NCBI GenBank assembly: GCA_019747095.1
Contig: JAIERG010000182.1
Location: 1 to 40,522, forward strand
Direction of reading: 5' to 3'
Source: Caulobacteraceae bacterium
Lineage (GTDB): Bacteria > Pseudomonadota > Alphaproteobacteria > Caulobacterales > Caulobacteraceae
DNA length: 40,522 nucleotides
Below the pieces are notes generated by a model. The model searched no databases. It was not told where the DNA came from and saw nothing but the letters and a program-made list of their open reading frames with translations. The position numbers were made by a program, and so were the translations under genes. Below are positions 18,151 through 26,893 of the stretch, piece by piece (position 1 is the first letter of the stretch; the number at the start of each line of letters is the position of its first letter).

Positions 18151-19734
18151 ATGAGCACCATGAACACCGTCGGCCGTCCGACCGCCCCCGCTCCGCACCA
18201 GCCGGACCATGACTACAAGCACCCGACCCTGACCGGCGGGCGCGGCCTGTTGCAGGACGAGCCCCTGATCTTCGAGGGCGACGGCTGGTTCAAGACCGGC
18301 GTCGATCTGGCTGAGCCGAAGACAGACGGCGGCGATCTGGGCGACCTGGTCCGCCGCGATCCGATCGGCCTGCCGGGGCTCGCCGAGCCCGAGGCGATGC
18401 GCCACTATGTGCGCCTGAGCCAGAAGAACCACGCCATCGATCTGGCGCTCTATCCGCTCGGCTCGTGCACGATGAAGCACAACCCGCGCCTGAACGAGAA
18501 GATGGCGCGCCTGCCGGGCTTTTCCGACATCCACCCACTGCAACCCGTGTCGACGGTGCAGGGGGCGCTGGAGCTGATGGACACCCTGGCCCACTGGCTG
18601 AAGACCCTCACTGGCATGCCTGCGGTGGCCATGTCGCCCAAGGCGGGCGCCCACGGCGAGCTGTGCGGCCTGATGGCCATCCGCGCCGCGCACGAGGCGT
18701 CGGGCGAACACCTGAAGCGCCGCAAGGTGCTGGTGCCGACCTCGGCTCACGGGACGAACCCGGCGACGGCGGCCTTCGTCGGCTACACCGTCGTCGAAGT
18801 GGCCCAGACCGATGACGGCCGCGTCGACGTGGCCGATCTGGCGTCCAAGCTGGGTGACGACGTCGCCGCCATCATGGTGACCAACCCCAACACCTGCGGC
18901 CTGTTCGAGCGTGACATCATCGAGATCGCGCGGCTGACGCACGAAGCGGGGGCCTATTTCTACTGCGACGGTGCCAACTTCAACGCCATCGTCGGCCGGG
19001 TGCGGCCGGGCGATCTGGGCGTCGACGCCATGCACATCAACCTGCACAAGACCTTCTCCACGCCGCACGGCGGCGGCGGGCCGGGTGCCGGTCCGGTGGT
19101 GCTGTCGGAAGCCCTGGCTCCCTTCGCCCCGGCCCCCTGGGTCGTCAGCGACGGCGATGGCTTCAAGCTGATCGAGCGCGGCGAGGATGAGGCGGCTCAG
19201 GCCTTCGGTCGCATGTGCGCCTTCAACGGCCAGATGGGCATGTTCGTCCGCGCCCTCAGCTACATGATGAGCCATGGCTCCGACGGCCTGCGCCAGGTCG
19301 CCGAGGACGCGGTGCTGAACGCCAACTACATCAAGGCTCGTCTGTCGGACGTGATGAGCGCCGCTTTCCCGAACGGTCCCTGCATGCACGAGGCCCTGTT
19401 CGACGACGAGTGGCTGAAGGGCACGGAAATCACCACGCTCGACTTCGCCAAGGCGATGATCGACGAGGGCTTCCACCCCATGACCATGTACTTCCCCCTG
19501 GTCGTGCACGGGGCCATGCTGATCGAGCCGACCGAGACGGAATCAAAGGCCGAGCTGGACCGGTTCATCCACGCCCTGCGTCTGCTGGCCCAGGCGGCCA
19601 AGGCCGGAGAGGTCGAGCGGTTCAAGAACGCGCCCTTCCACGCCCCCCTGCGTCGCCTCGACGAGACCCGCGCCGCCCGCTCGCCCCGCCTGCGCTGGAC
19701 GGCGCCGGAAGGGCACAACATGGCGGCGGAGTAG
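18151..19734 (+). CDS. gcvPB: Glycine dehydrogenase (decarboxylating) subunit 2
   Basis: YPLGSCTMKHNPRLNEKMARLPGFSDIHPLQP...DGANFNAIVGRVRPGDLGVDAMHINLHKTFSTPHGGGGPGAGPV (PLP-Lys region). Confidence 0.96.
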   Translation: MSTMNTVGRPTAPAPHQPDHDYKHPTLTGGRGLLQDEPLIFEGDGWFKTGVDLAEPKTDGGDLGDLVRRDPIGLPGLAEPEAMRHYVRLSQKNHAIDLALYPLGSCTMKHNPRLNEKMARLPGFSDIHPLQPVSTVQGALELMDTLAHWLKTLTGMPAVAMSPKAGAHGELCGLMAIRAAHEASGEHLKRRKVLVPTSAHGTNPATAAFVGYTVVEVAQTDDGRVDVADLASKLGDDVAAIMVTNPNTCGLFERDIIEIARLTHEAGAYFYCDGANFNAIVGRVRPGDLGVDAMHINLHKTFSTPHGGGGPGAGPVVLSEALAPFAPAPWVVSDGDGFKLIERGEDEAAQAFGRMCAFNGQMGMFVRALSYMMSHGSDGLRQVAEDAVLNANYIKARLSDVMSAAFPNGPCMHEALFDDEWLKGTEITTLDFAKAMIDEGFHPMTMYFPLVVHGAMLIEPTETESKAELDRFIHALRLLAQAAKAGEVERFKNAPFHAPLRRLDETRAARSPRLRWTAPEGHNMAAE

Positions 19735-19740
19735 GGGGCT

Positions 19741-20148
19741 TCAGGTCGGGGGCGGGACCAGCCCGATCAACTTCAGCACCACAGCCTGCACCACCATGAT
19801 CGCCAGCCAGCTCAGGCTGTCGGTGGTCATGGCTGTCGCCGAAAGCCCCCGCTGGGCGTGGTTCACGATCGTCGCCGGCACGACGAAGCCGATCCAGATC
19901 ACAACTGCGCTGCCGATCGCCATCGTCCACTCCCCGGCCTCCGACGGCGCCAGGATCAGCGCGCCCGCGAGGATGGCGCAAAGCCACGCCTGGGCCAGGA
20001 CGATGGTGACGATCACGCCGGGCTTCAGCGCCGGTCTTGCTACGCCGCCGGCCATCCGCCCCAGCAGCCAACGCACCGGCAATCCCGCCGCCAGCCCGCA
20101 CCCCGTCGCAGCGGCGATCGGCAGGGCGTTCATAACGATGTAGATCAT
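19741..20148 (-). CDS. Small membrane protein, DUF1761-like
   Basis: MIYIVMNALPIAAATGCGLAAGLPVRWLL...IGSAVVIWIGFVVPATIVNHAQRGLSATAMTTDSLSWLAIMVVQAVVLKLIG; several TM helices. Confidence 0.65.
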   Translation of the reverse strand: MIYIVMNALPIAAATGCGLAAGLPVRWLLGRMAGGVARPALKPGVIVTIVLAQAWLCAILAGALILAPSEAGEWTMAIGSAVVIWIGFVVPATIVNHAQRGLSATAMTTDSLSWLAIMVVQAVVLKLIGLVPPPT

Positions 20149-20297
20149 CCCGTGCCTCCCTCAGGCGACGACTGGACCATCCGGCTCGATCGGTGGCAAT
20201 CCCGTCATCCGCGGCTGCGGCGCGCGGCCGCGTGACAGCCCGACGCGCGACACCAGCGTCGCTGGCTTGACCATACCGTCCGGTCCACGGACGCCCC

Positions 20298-20417
20298 ATG
20301 CATACACCCCCTGACCCGAACCGCGTCCGCCTGATGCAGGCCATCGGCTGCCTCAGCTACCTCCTGGGTGCCGCCGTCGTGGCCGGGCTGGCCATGATGA
20401 TCTGGCGCATCATCTAG
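20298..20417 (+). CDS. Putative 39-aa single-TM small protein
   Basis: ATG...TAG reading MHTPPDPNRVRLMQAIGCLSYLLGAAVVAGLAMMIWRII. Below the ORF-track length cut-off; one clean TM helix. Confidence 0.45.
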   Translation: MHTPPDPNRVRLMQAIGCLSYLLGAAVVAGLAMMIWRII

Positions 20418-20454
20418 CCACGCATCCGGGCCACTGTTCCGCTAGGGTGCGTCC

Positions 20455-20934
20455 ATGAGTACCGAAATGTGGATCGCCGTCGCCGTCTTCGTCGGCCTGA
20501 ACTTCGCCGCTGCTTCGAGTGGCGGGCTGTTCAAGCCCGGGGCATGGTATGCGGGCCTGAACAAGCCGTCCTGGACCCCGCCCAACTGGGCTTTTCAGGT
20601 GGTCTGGGGCATGCTGTTCGCGTTGAACGCCTGGGCCGGCTGGATGATCTGGGAGGCGGTCGGGACATCGCGACCCGACGTTCTGGCGCTCTATGTCGGA
20701 TCGCTGGTGCTGAATGCGGCGTGGTCCTGGCTGTTCTTCGGACTGAAGCGGATGGACCTGGCCCTGATCGACGTCGCCCTGCTGTGGCTGTCGCTGGTGG
20801 CCGTCATCGCCGTCTTCGGGTCGATCCGCCCGGCCGCCGCCCTGCCGGTCCTGCCCTATCTGCTGTGGGTGACCATCGCAGCGGCCCTGAACCGCGAGAT
20901 GATCCGGCTCAATCCTTCGGAAGCGAAGGGCTGA
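20455..20934 (+). CDS. tspO: TspO/MBR family tryptophan-rich sensory protein
   Basis: GLFKPGAWYAGLNKPSWTPPNWAFQVVWGMLFALNAWAGWMIWEA...LNAAWSWLFFGLKRMDLALIDVALLWLS. Confidence 0.95.
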   Translation: MSTEMWIAVAVFVGLNFAAASSGGLFKPGAWYAGLNKPSWTPPNWAFQVVWGMLFALNAWAGWMIWEAVGTSRPDVLALYVGSLVLNAAWSWLFFGLKRMDLALIDVALLWLSLVAVIAVFGSIRPAAALPVLPYLLWVTIAAALNREMIRLNPSEAKG

Positions 20935-21373
20935 ACCGCGTCTGGCGGATCGCCTCGAACACGCCGATCCCTGCGCTGACCGCGAGGTTCAGGGATCGCG
21001 CGCCTGGCTCGAGAGGGATCACGATCCGCGCATCGGCCGCCTCGTGCACGAAGTCCGGCGCGCCCGAGGGCTCTGACCCGAACAGAAGGGTGTCGTCTGG
21101 CCGAAAGACAAAATCGGTCAATGGTTTCGCGCCCTTCGTCGTGAACAGCACGAGACGACCAGGGCCCCGTACCGCCTCGAACGCCGCCCAGTCCGTGTGC
21201 CGTGTCATGTGCGACAGAGGGCCGTAATCAAGCGCCGCGCGCTTCATCGCCCGGTCGTCGAAGCGGAAGCCCGTGGGCTCAATGACATGCAACTCGACGC
21301 CAAAGCAGGCCGACAGCCGGATGCACGCTCCGACGTTCTGCGGGATGGCCGGTTGAAAAAGGGCGAGACGCAT
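20909..21373 (-). CDS. trmL: tRNA (cytidine(34)-2'-O)-methyltransferase (SPOUT)
   Basis: MRLALFQPAIPQNVGACIRLSACFGVELHVIEPTGFRFDDRAMKRAALDY...LLFGSEPSGAPDFVHEAADARIVIPLEPGARSLNLAVSAGIGVFEAIRQ. Start at the internal Met. Confidence 0.93.
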   Translation of the reverse strand: MRLALFQPAIPQNVGACIRLSACFGVELHVIEPTGFRFDDRAMKRAALDYGPLSHMTRHTDWAAFEAVRGPGRLVLFTTKGAKPLTDFVFRPDDTLLFGSEPSGAPDFVHEAADARIVIPLEPGARSLNLAVSAGIGVFEAIRQTRFSPSLPKD

Positions 21374-21571
21374 TCTAAGGCCCCTCATAAGCGCGGGATG
21401 GGGTCCTGTCGCGGTCCGGATTGCGACCGCTTCTCACGAAGCATCAAAATCTTGCGGCGATGCGCCGCAAACCCGGGCCGGGTCTTGTTTCCCACATCGC
21501 GCTATAGGAACGCACTCGCGCGCGGGGCCCCTGATGGACGCCCGCCTCCGCAGATTTTGGAAAGGTGAGCC

Positions 21572-22126
21572 GTGGCCGAATCGGTCGTGAATCCAGAAGG
21601 CCCGAACGGGGCGCCGGAGGGCGAAGCCACCCGCCGGGACTTCATCCACATCGCCGCGGGAGCCGCGGCGGTTGGCGCTGGTGTGATGGCGGTGTGGCCG
21701 CTGATCAACTCCATGAACCCCGCCGCCGATACTTTGGCGCTGTCGACGGTCGAGTTCGACACGTCCAAGGTCGCCGAAGGCCAGCAGATCGTCATCACCT
21801 GGCTGGGCAAGCCGGTGTTCATCCGCAACCGCACCGCCGCTGAGGTTCAGCGCGCTGTCGCGGATGACAACGCCGCGCTGAAGGACCCCCAGACCGATGC
21901 CGAGCGGACCAAGCCCGGCCATGAGCCGATGCTGGTCGTTCTGGGCAACTGCACCCACCTGGGCTGCATCCCCACCTTTGGCACAGGCGACTACGGCGGC
22001 TGGTTCTGCCCCTGCCACGGCTCGCACTACGATGTCTCGGGTCGCATCCGAAAAGGACCGGCGCCCTTGAACCTGATCGTGCCGGAGTACGAATTCACCG
22101 CCGGCTCCACCATCCGGATCGGCTGA
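21572..22126 (+). CDS. petA: Ubiquinol-cytochrome c reductase Rieske iron-sulfur subunit
   Basis: TAT-like N-terminus (TRRDFIHIAAGAAAVG); Rieske motifs CTHLGCIP and CPCHGSHYD. GTG start. Confidence 0.97.
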   Translation: MAESVVNPEGPNGAPEGEATRRDFIHIAAGAAAVGAGVMAVWPLINSMNPAADTLALSTVEFDTSKVAEGQQIVITWLGKPVFIRNRTAAEVQRAVADDNAALKDPQTDAERTKPGHEPMLVVLGNCTHLGCIPTFGTGDYGGWFCPCHGSHYDVSGRIRKGPAPLNLIVPEYEFTAGSTIRIG

Positions 22127-22138
22127 GGCTAGGAAACG

Positions 22139-23467
22139 ATGAGCGGACACGAATCCACCTACGTCCCCAAGACCGGCGTCGAGAAGTGGCTCGACACCCG
22201 TCTCCCGATCGTGCGCTTCGGCGCCGACTACCTGTCACTGCCGACGCCCAAGAACCTGAACTACTGGTACACCTTCGGTGCGATCCTCACGATCTGCCTG
22301 GTGACCCAGATTGTCACCGGCATCTTCCTGGCGATGCACTACCAGCCGAACACCGAAATGGCCTTCGCCTCCGTCGAGCGCATCATGCGTGACGTGAACG
22401 GCGGCTGGGTCATCCGCTATGTGCACCAGACCGGGGCCTCGATGTTCTTCATCGCGGTCTACATCCACATGCTGCGCGGGCTCTACTACGGCTCCTATAA
22501 GGCCCCCCGCGAGATGATCTGGATCCTGGGCTGCGTGATCTTCTTCCTGATGATCGCCACGGCCTTCCTCGGCTACGTCCTGCCTTGGGGCCAGATGTCC
22601 TACTGGGGGGCCGAGGTCATCACCAACCTGATCGGGGCCATCCCCCTGATCGGTGAACCGGTGCTGATCTGGCTTCGCGGCGGCCCGTCGATCGACAATG
22701 CCACGCTCAACCGCTTCTTCTCGCTGCACTACCTGCTGCCGTTCGTCATCTTTGGCGTGGTCGTGCTGCACCTGTGGGCGCTGCATACGGCTGGCCAGAA
22801 CAACCCGGTCGGCATCCTGATCCCCAAGGAGCGCGTGGCCAAGGACACCGTGCCGTTCCACCCGTACTACACGGTCAAGGACGGCTTCGCCCTGATCCTG
22901 TTCCTGATGCTGTTCTCGGTGTTCGTCTTCTTCATGCCGCACGCCCTGGGTCACCCGGACAACTACATCCCCGCCAACCCCCTGGTGACGCCGCCGCACA
23001 TCGTGCCGGAATGGTACCTGCTGCCCTTCTACGCGATCCTGCGCGCGATCCCGGACAAGTTCGGGGGCGTGGTGGCGATGTTCGCGGCCATTGGCGTGCT
23101 GTTCGTCCTTCCCTGGCTCGACACGTCCAAGGTGCGCTCCATGCGCTATCGCCCGACCGCCAAGATCTTCTATGCGATCTTCGTCGTGAACGCCTTCGTT
23201 CTGGGCTGGTGTGGGGCGATGCTGCCGGATGCGCAGGTTGTCCCGGGCATGCCCAGCTTTGTCCTGTTTGATGGCGAGCTGAACTCCTACCTGTGGCTGA
23301 CACGTCTTGCGACGCTCTACTACTTCGCCTTCTTCCTGGTGGTGCTGCCGTACCTTGGACTGAAGGAAGTCCCGCTGAAGATACCGGCGTCGATCTCGGA
23401 ACCGGTGCTGAAAGGCTCCGACGCCATGACTGCCGCTGCCCCTGCCGCTCCTGAGAAGAAGGGCTGA
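22139..23467 (+). CDS. petB: Cytochrome b (bc1 complex)
   Basis: [29 protein letters not shown]...[28 protein letters not shown]...[21 protein letters not shown]. Confidence 0.98.
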   Translation: MSGHESTYVPKTGVEKWLDTRLPIVRFGADYLSLPTPKNLNYWYTFGAILTICLVTQIVTGIFLAMHYQPNTEMAFASVERIMRDVNGGWVIRYVHQTGASMFFIAVYIHMLRGLYYGSYKAPREMIWILGCVIFFLMIATAFLGYVLPWGQMSYWGAEVITNLIGAIPLIGEPVLIWLRGGPSIDNATLNRFFSLHYLLPFVIFGVVVLHLWALHTAGQNNPVGILIPKERVAKDTVPFHPYYTVKDGFALILFLMLFSVFVFFMPHALGHPDNYIPANPLVTPPHIVPEWYLLPFYAILRAIPDKFGGVVAMFAAIGVLFVLPWLDTSKVRSMRYRPTAKIFYAIFVVNAFVLGWCGAMLPDAQVVPGMPSFVLFDGELNSYLWLTRLATLYYFAFFLVVLPYLGLKEVPLKIPASISEPVLKGSDAMTAAAPAAPEKKG

Positions 23468-23472
23468 TCCCG

Positions 23473-24324
23473 ATGAGCCTCTCCCTTCGCAAGATCGCGG
23501 TCGCGGCCCTGGCGATCGCCACCATTTCCTCGCCGGCCTTCGCGGCCGGCGAGGCCAAGCACCCCCGCTCGGCGGGCTTCTCGTTCGAGGGACCGTTCGG
23601 CACCTTCGATCAGGCCCAGCTCCAGCGCGGCTACAAGGTCTATCGCGAGGTCTGCTCGGCCAGCCACGCGATGGACCTGCTCAGCTTCCGCACGCTCGGC
23701 GAACGCGGCGGACCGTTCTATGATCCTTCGGCTCCCAGCGCGGCCGAGAACCGCTTCGTTCGCGCGATCGCGGCCGAGGCCCAGATCGCCGACATCGACA
23801 CCGAAACCGGCGAGCCGATCATGCGTCCCGGTATCGCGGCGGATCGCTTCCCCAGCCCCTGGCCCAACCGGACTGCGGGCGCGGCCGCGAATGGTGGTGC
23901 CTATCCGCCGGACCTGTCGGTCATGGCCAAGGCTCGCAAGAACGGTTCCAACTACATCTACTCGCTGCTGAGCGGCTATGTGGACCCGCCGGCGGGCCTT
24001 CGGATCGGCCCCGGCCAATACTATAACCCGTACATGATGGGCGACATGACGCCCTTCTGGGACGGCGATCCGGAAAAGGTGCCCTATGGCGGCTTCATCG
24101 CCATGCCGCCCGTCCTTTCGGACGGCCAAGTGACGTACGATGATGGCACCGAAGCCACTGTCGATCAGATGGCCAAGGACGTCGCGGCCTTCATCACCTG
24201 GGCGTCCGATCCTCGTGCGGTCGAGCGCAAGCAGTCCGGTATGGGCGTGCTGGCCTTCCTGGCGATCTTCGCCGGCCTGACCTACGCCAGCTATCGTAGG
24301 ATCTGGAAGAACGTCGCCCATTAA
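23473..24324 (+). CDS. petC: Cytochrome c1 with non-canonical heme motif CSASH
   Basis: Signal peptide ...SSPAFAAGEA; GYKVYREVCSASHAMDLLSFRTLGERGGPFYDP; GGFIAMPPVLSDGQVTYDDGTEAT (axial Met region); C-terminal TM anchor. Follows cytochrome b. Confidence 0.95.
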   Translation: MSLSLRKIAVAALAIATISSPAFAAGEAKHPRSAGFSFEGPFGTFDQAQLQRGYKVYREVCSASHAMDLLSFRTLGERGGPFYDPSAPSAAENRFVRAIAAEAQIADIDTETGEPIMRPGIAADRFPSPWPNRTAGAAANGGAYPPDLSVMAKARKNGSNYIYSLLSGYVDPPAGLRIGPGQYYNPYMMGDMTPFWDGDPEKVPYGGFIAMPPVLSDGQVTYDDGTEATVDQMAKDVAAFITWASDPRAVERKQSGMGVLAFLAIFAGLTYASYRRIWKNVAH

Positions 24325-24351
24325 TCCCGGGTCGATCGCCCAGATGTAAAC

Positions 24352-24384
24352 AGCCCGCCGGAGATCTCTCCGGCGGGCTTTCTT
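24352..24384 (+). terminator. Intrinsic terminator of the petABC operon
   Basis: agcccgccggaga-tc-tctccggcgggct followed by ttctt. 13-bp perfect stem just after the petC stop. Confidence 0.9.
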
Positions 24385-24427
24385 CTGCCCCTTGGCAACG
24401 GGCCACAAGGGACGGCACATTTGACAC

Positions 24428-25141
24428 ATGGCAGCCCCCATCAAGGATGACATGGCGCGACGGCTCGACGCCTTCGTCGACGCGGCCTTCGCCTTTGCCG
24501 TGACCCTGCTCATCGTGGGCGGTGGCGATCCACCTCAATCCATGGACGAGATGTCCGGCATGCTTCTGCGTGCGCCCGCCTACGCCGGTGCCTTCGCGTT
24601 GATCGTGATGTTCTGGCTGGGCTATCGGGATCTTGGCCGCCTGTGGCCTCATCGGGATGCGCTGGCGACCGGTCTCAGCCTGGCCATCGTCTTCGTCGTT
24701 CTGGTCTACGTCTTTCCGCTTCGGTTCATCATGGAGGCGGCATTTGCCGCGCTGTCGGGTGGGGTGTTGCCGGGCAGTCCGCTCGCACAGGACGCGGATG
24801 ATCTGCGGTTCCTCTACGTGGCCTACGGGGCGGGTTGCCTTGCCCTGTCGACCCTCTATGCCCTGCTGTATCGCCACCATCTCAGACTTGGCCAGCCCGC
24901 GCCGGACCTTGCCCTGACAGGCCGAATCTGGATCTCGAACTGGTCGATCCTGGCCATCATGTCGGCCAGTTCGGTCATCCTCGCTCTGGCGGCTCCGGGC
25001 GATGTCGCGCGCTGGGCGCCCGGATTCATCTACATGGGCATTCCGGTCCTGATTGGCGTCAGCCTGGCCCTTCGCGCCCGGGAGTTTTCAGCCCTCAGCG
25101 CGACGACCGATCCGGTCGACACCGGCGACCCGACCTCCTAA
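24428..25141 (+). CDS. TMEM175-like (DUF1211) putative potassium channel family protein
   Basis: DDMARRLDAFVDAAFAFAVTLLIVGGG resembles the TMEM175 TM1 motif (R..aFsD..fAia.TLL); multiple TM helices. Confidence 0.65.
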   Translation: MAAPIKDDMARRLDAFVDAAFAFAVTLLIVGGGDPPQSMDEMSGMLLRAPAYAGAFALIVMFWLGYRDLGRLWPHRDALATGLSLAIVFVVLVYVFPLRFIMEAAFAALSGGVLPGSPLAQDADDLRFLYVAYGAGCLALSTLYALLYRHHLRLGQPAPDLALTGRIWISNWSILAIMSASSVILALAAPGDVARWAPGFIYMGIPVLIGVSLALRAREFSALSATTDPVDTGDPTS

Positions 25142-25175
25142 CCTTTCGGCTTCCGTTCTTCACGAAGGTCCGCCC

Positions 25176-26810
25176 ATGCGCTTCCTGACCGCTGTTGCTG
25201 TTCTGGCCCTTGCCGTGCCCGCCGCCGCCCAGGACGTGGCCTTCGACCCGGTCCGTCTGTCCCAGCACACACGTATCCTGTCGGCCGATGACTATCAGGG
25301 ACGTGGCATCGCCACTCCGGCCGAAGACCGGGTCATCGGCTACATGTCCGGCGCTATGGCGGCAGCCGGGCTGGAGCCCGGCGGCGAGAACGGAAGCTGG
25401 ACCCAGGCCGTCGCGCTGAACCGGTTCACCGCCTCAAACATCCGGGCTGAGCTGTCAGTCGGTGACTGGAGCCTGCCGTTGACCCAGGGAGAGCACATCG
25501 TGGCCTCGACGCGTCGTCCGGGTCAGGATCGGATTGCTCTCTCCGAGGCACCGCTGGTTTTCGTCGGCTATGGCATCAATGCGCCGGAGCGGGACTGGAA
25601 CGACTTCAAGGGCCAGGACATGACCGGCAAGATCCTGGTCGTCCTGGTCAATGACGCCGACTTCGAGGAGCCGGCGCTCGACACCTTCGGTGGCCGGGCC
25701 ATGACCTACTACGGCCGCTGGACCTACAAGTACGAAGAGGCGGCACGGCAAGGCGCGGCCGGCGTCATCATCGTGCACGAGGACGCGCCCGCCTCGTATG
25801 GCTGGACGACGGTCCGCAACAGCTGGTCGGGCCCCCAGTTCGACATCGTGCGCTCCAACGTCGACGAGCGGATTCCCGTCGAGAGCTGGCTGCAGCGCGA
25901 CGTGGCCGTCGAGCTCTTCCGCCGCGCGGGGCTCGATTTCGACGCGCTGAAGGCGCAGGCCCGCAGTCGCGACTTCCAGCCGGTGACCCTGACGGGGGCC
26001 GCGCTCGACGTCGCCTTTGACGTGGCGTCCGAGCAGATCGTGACGCACAACATCATCGGTCGCCTGCCCGGCACGACGCGACCAGACGAGACCATCCTCT
26101 TCACCGGCCACTGGGACCATATCGGCGTGGGAGCCCCTGATGCCGAGGGTGACGCCATCTTCAATGGGGCGGTCGACAATGCGTCAGGGATAGCAGGTCT
26201 GCTTGAACTGGCGCGCATCGCCGCCGCCGGGCCCCGGCCGGAACGGTCCCTGGTCTTCATCGGCTTCACGGCCGAGGAAAGTGGCCTGCTGGGTTCGGAA
26301 TACTACGCGGCCAACCCCCTCTACCCACTGGAGACCACGGTCGGCGGCTTCAACATGGACTCGGCCAACGTCTATGGCCGCACGCGGCATCTGGGCGTTG
26401 TCGGCTATGGCCAGTCCGCCGACTTCGATGCGCGGCTGGAAGCGGCGGCCTCGGCCCAGGGCCGCACGATCGAGCCAGACCAGATGACCCAGGCGGGCTT
26501 CTACTTCCGGTCCGACCACTTCCCGCTCGCCAAGCGCGGCGTGCCAATGGTCTATGCGGACTCATCCGGTCCCTTCGTGGACGAGCCGATCGCGGCACGA
26601 ACGGCGGCACGCGACGAATACACGGCGCGGCGCTATCATCAGGCCAACGACGAATGGTCCGGCGACTGGGACTATCGCGGCCAGATCCAGGATCTTCAGG
26701 TTTACTGGTCCATCGCCCTCGATCTGGCGAACAGCCACGACTGGCCTGCGTGGTCACCGACGTCGGAGTTCGCTGCAGCGCGGGCGGCCAGCGAAGACGC
26801 CCGCGACTAG
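25176..26810 (+). CDS. M28 family metallopeptidase (secreted), copy 1
   Basis: Signal peptide MRFLTAVAVLALAVPAAAQ; TGHWDHIGV, NGAVDNASGIAGLLELAR, GFTAEESGLLGSEYYAANP, FYFRSDHFPLAKRGVP. Confidence 0.92.
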   Translation: MRFLTAVAVLALAVPAAAQDVAFDPVRLSQHTRILSADDYQGRGIATPAEDRVIGYMSGAMAAAGLEPGGENGSWTQAVALNRFTASNIRAELSVGDWSLPLTQGEHIVASTRRPGQDRIALSEAPLVFVGYGINAPERDWNDFKGQDMTGKILVVLVNDADFEEPALDTFGGRAMTYYGRWTYKYEEAARQGAAGVIIVHEDAPASYGWTTVRNSWSGPQFDIVRSNVDERIPVESWLQRDVAVELFRRAGLDFDALKAQARSRDFQPVTLTGAALDVAFDVASEQIVTHNIIGRLPGTTRPDETILFTGHWDHIGVGAPDAEGDAIFNGAVDNASGIAGLLELARIAAAGPRPERSLVFIGFTAEESGLLGSEYYAANPLYPLETTVGGFNMDSANVYGRTRHLGVVGYGQSADFDARLEAAASAQGRTIEPDQMTQAGFYFRSDHFPLAKRGVPMVYADSSGPFVDEPIAARTAARDEYTARRYHQANDEWSGDWDYRGQIQDLQVYWSIALDLANSHDWPAWSPTSEFAAARAASEDARD

Positions 26811-26893
26811 GTCTTTCATGACGAAACCGTAATGCGCGGCGAGGTCGATCCGCATTTAGGGTCATCCGCATAACGGAGGACGACCCCTTGACG

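Noticed and set aside
16686-18167. 493-aa antisense ORF opposite gcvPA
   Set aside because: Shadow ORF of a high-GC gene: His/Arg/Gly/Asp-rich, no domain-like segments, fully antisense to a well-supported CDS.
18016-19509. 497-aa antisense ORF opposite gcvPB
   Set aside because: Same high-GC shadow artefact; composition not protein-like.
16791-19734. Split gcvPA/gcvPB P-protein as unusual
   Set aside because: The two-subunit glycine dehydrogenase is well known in many bacteria.
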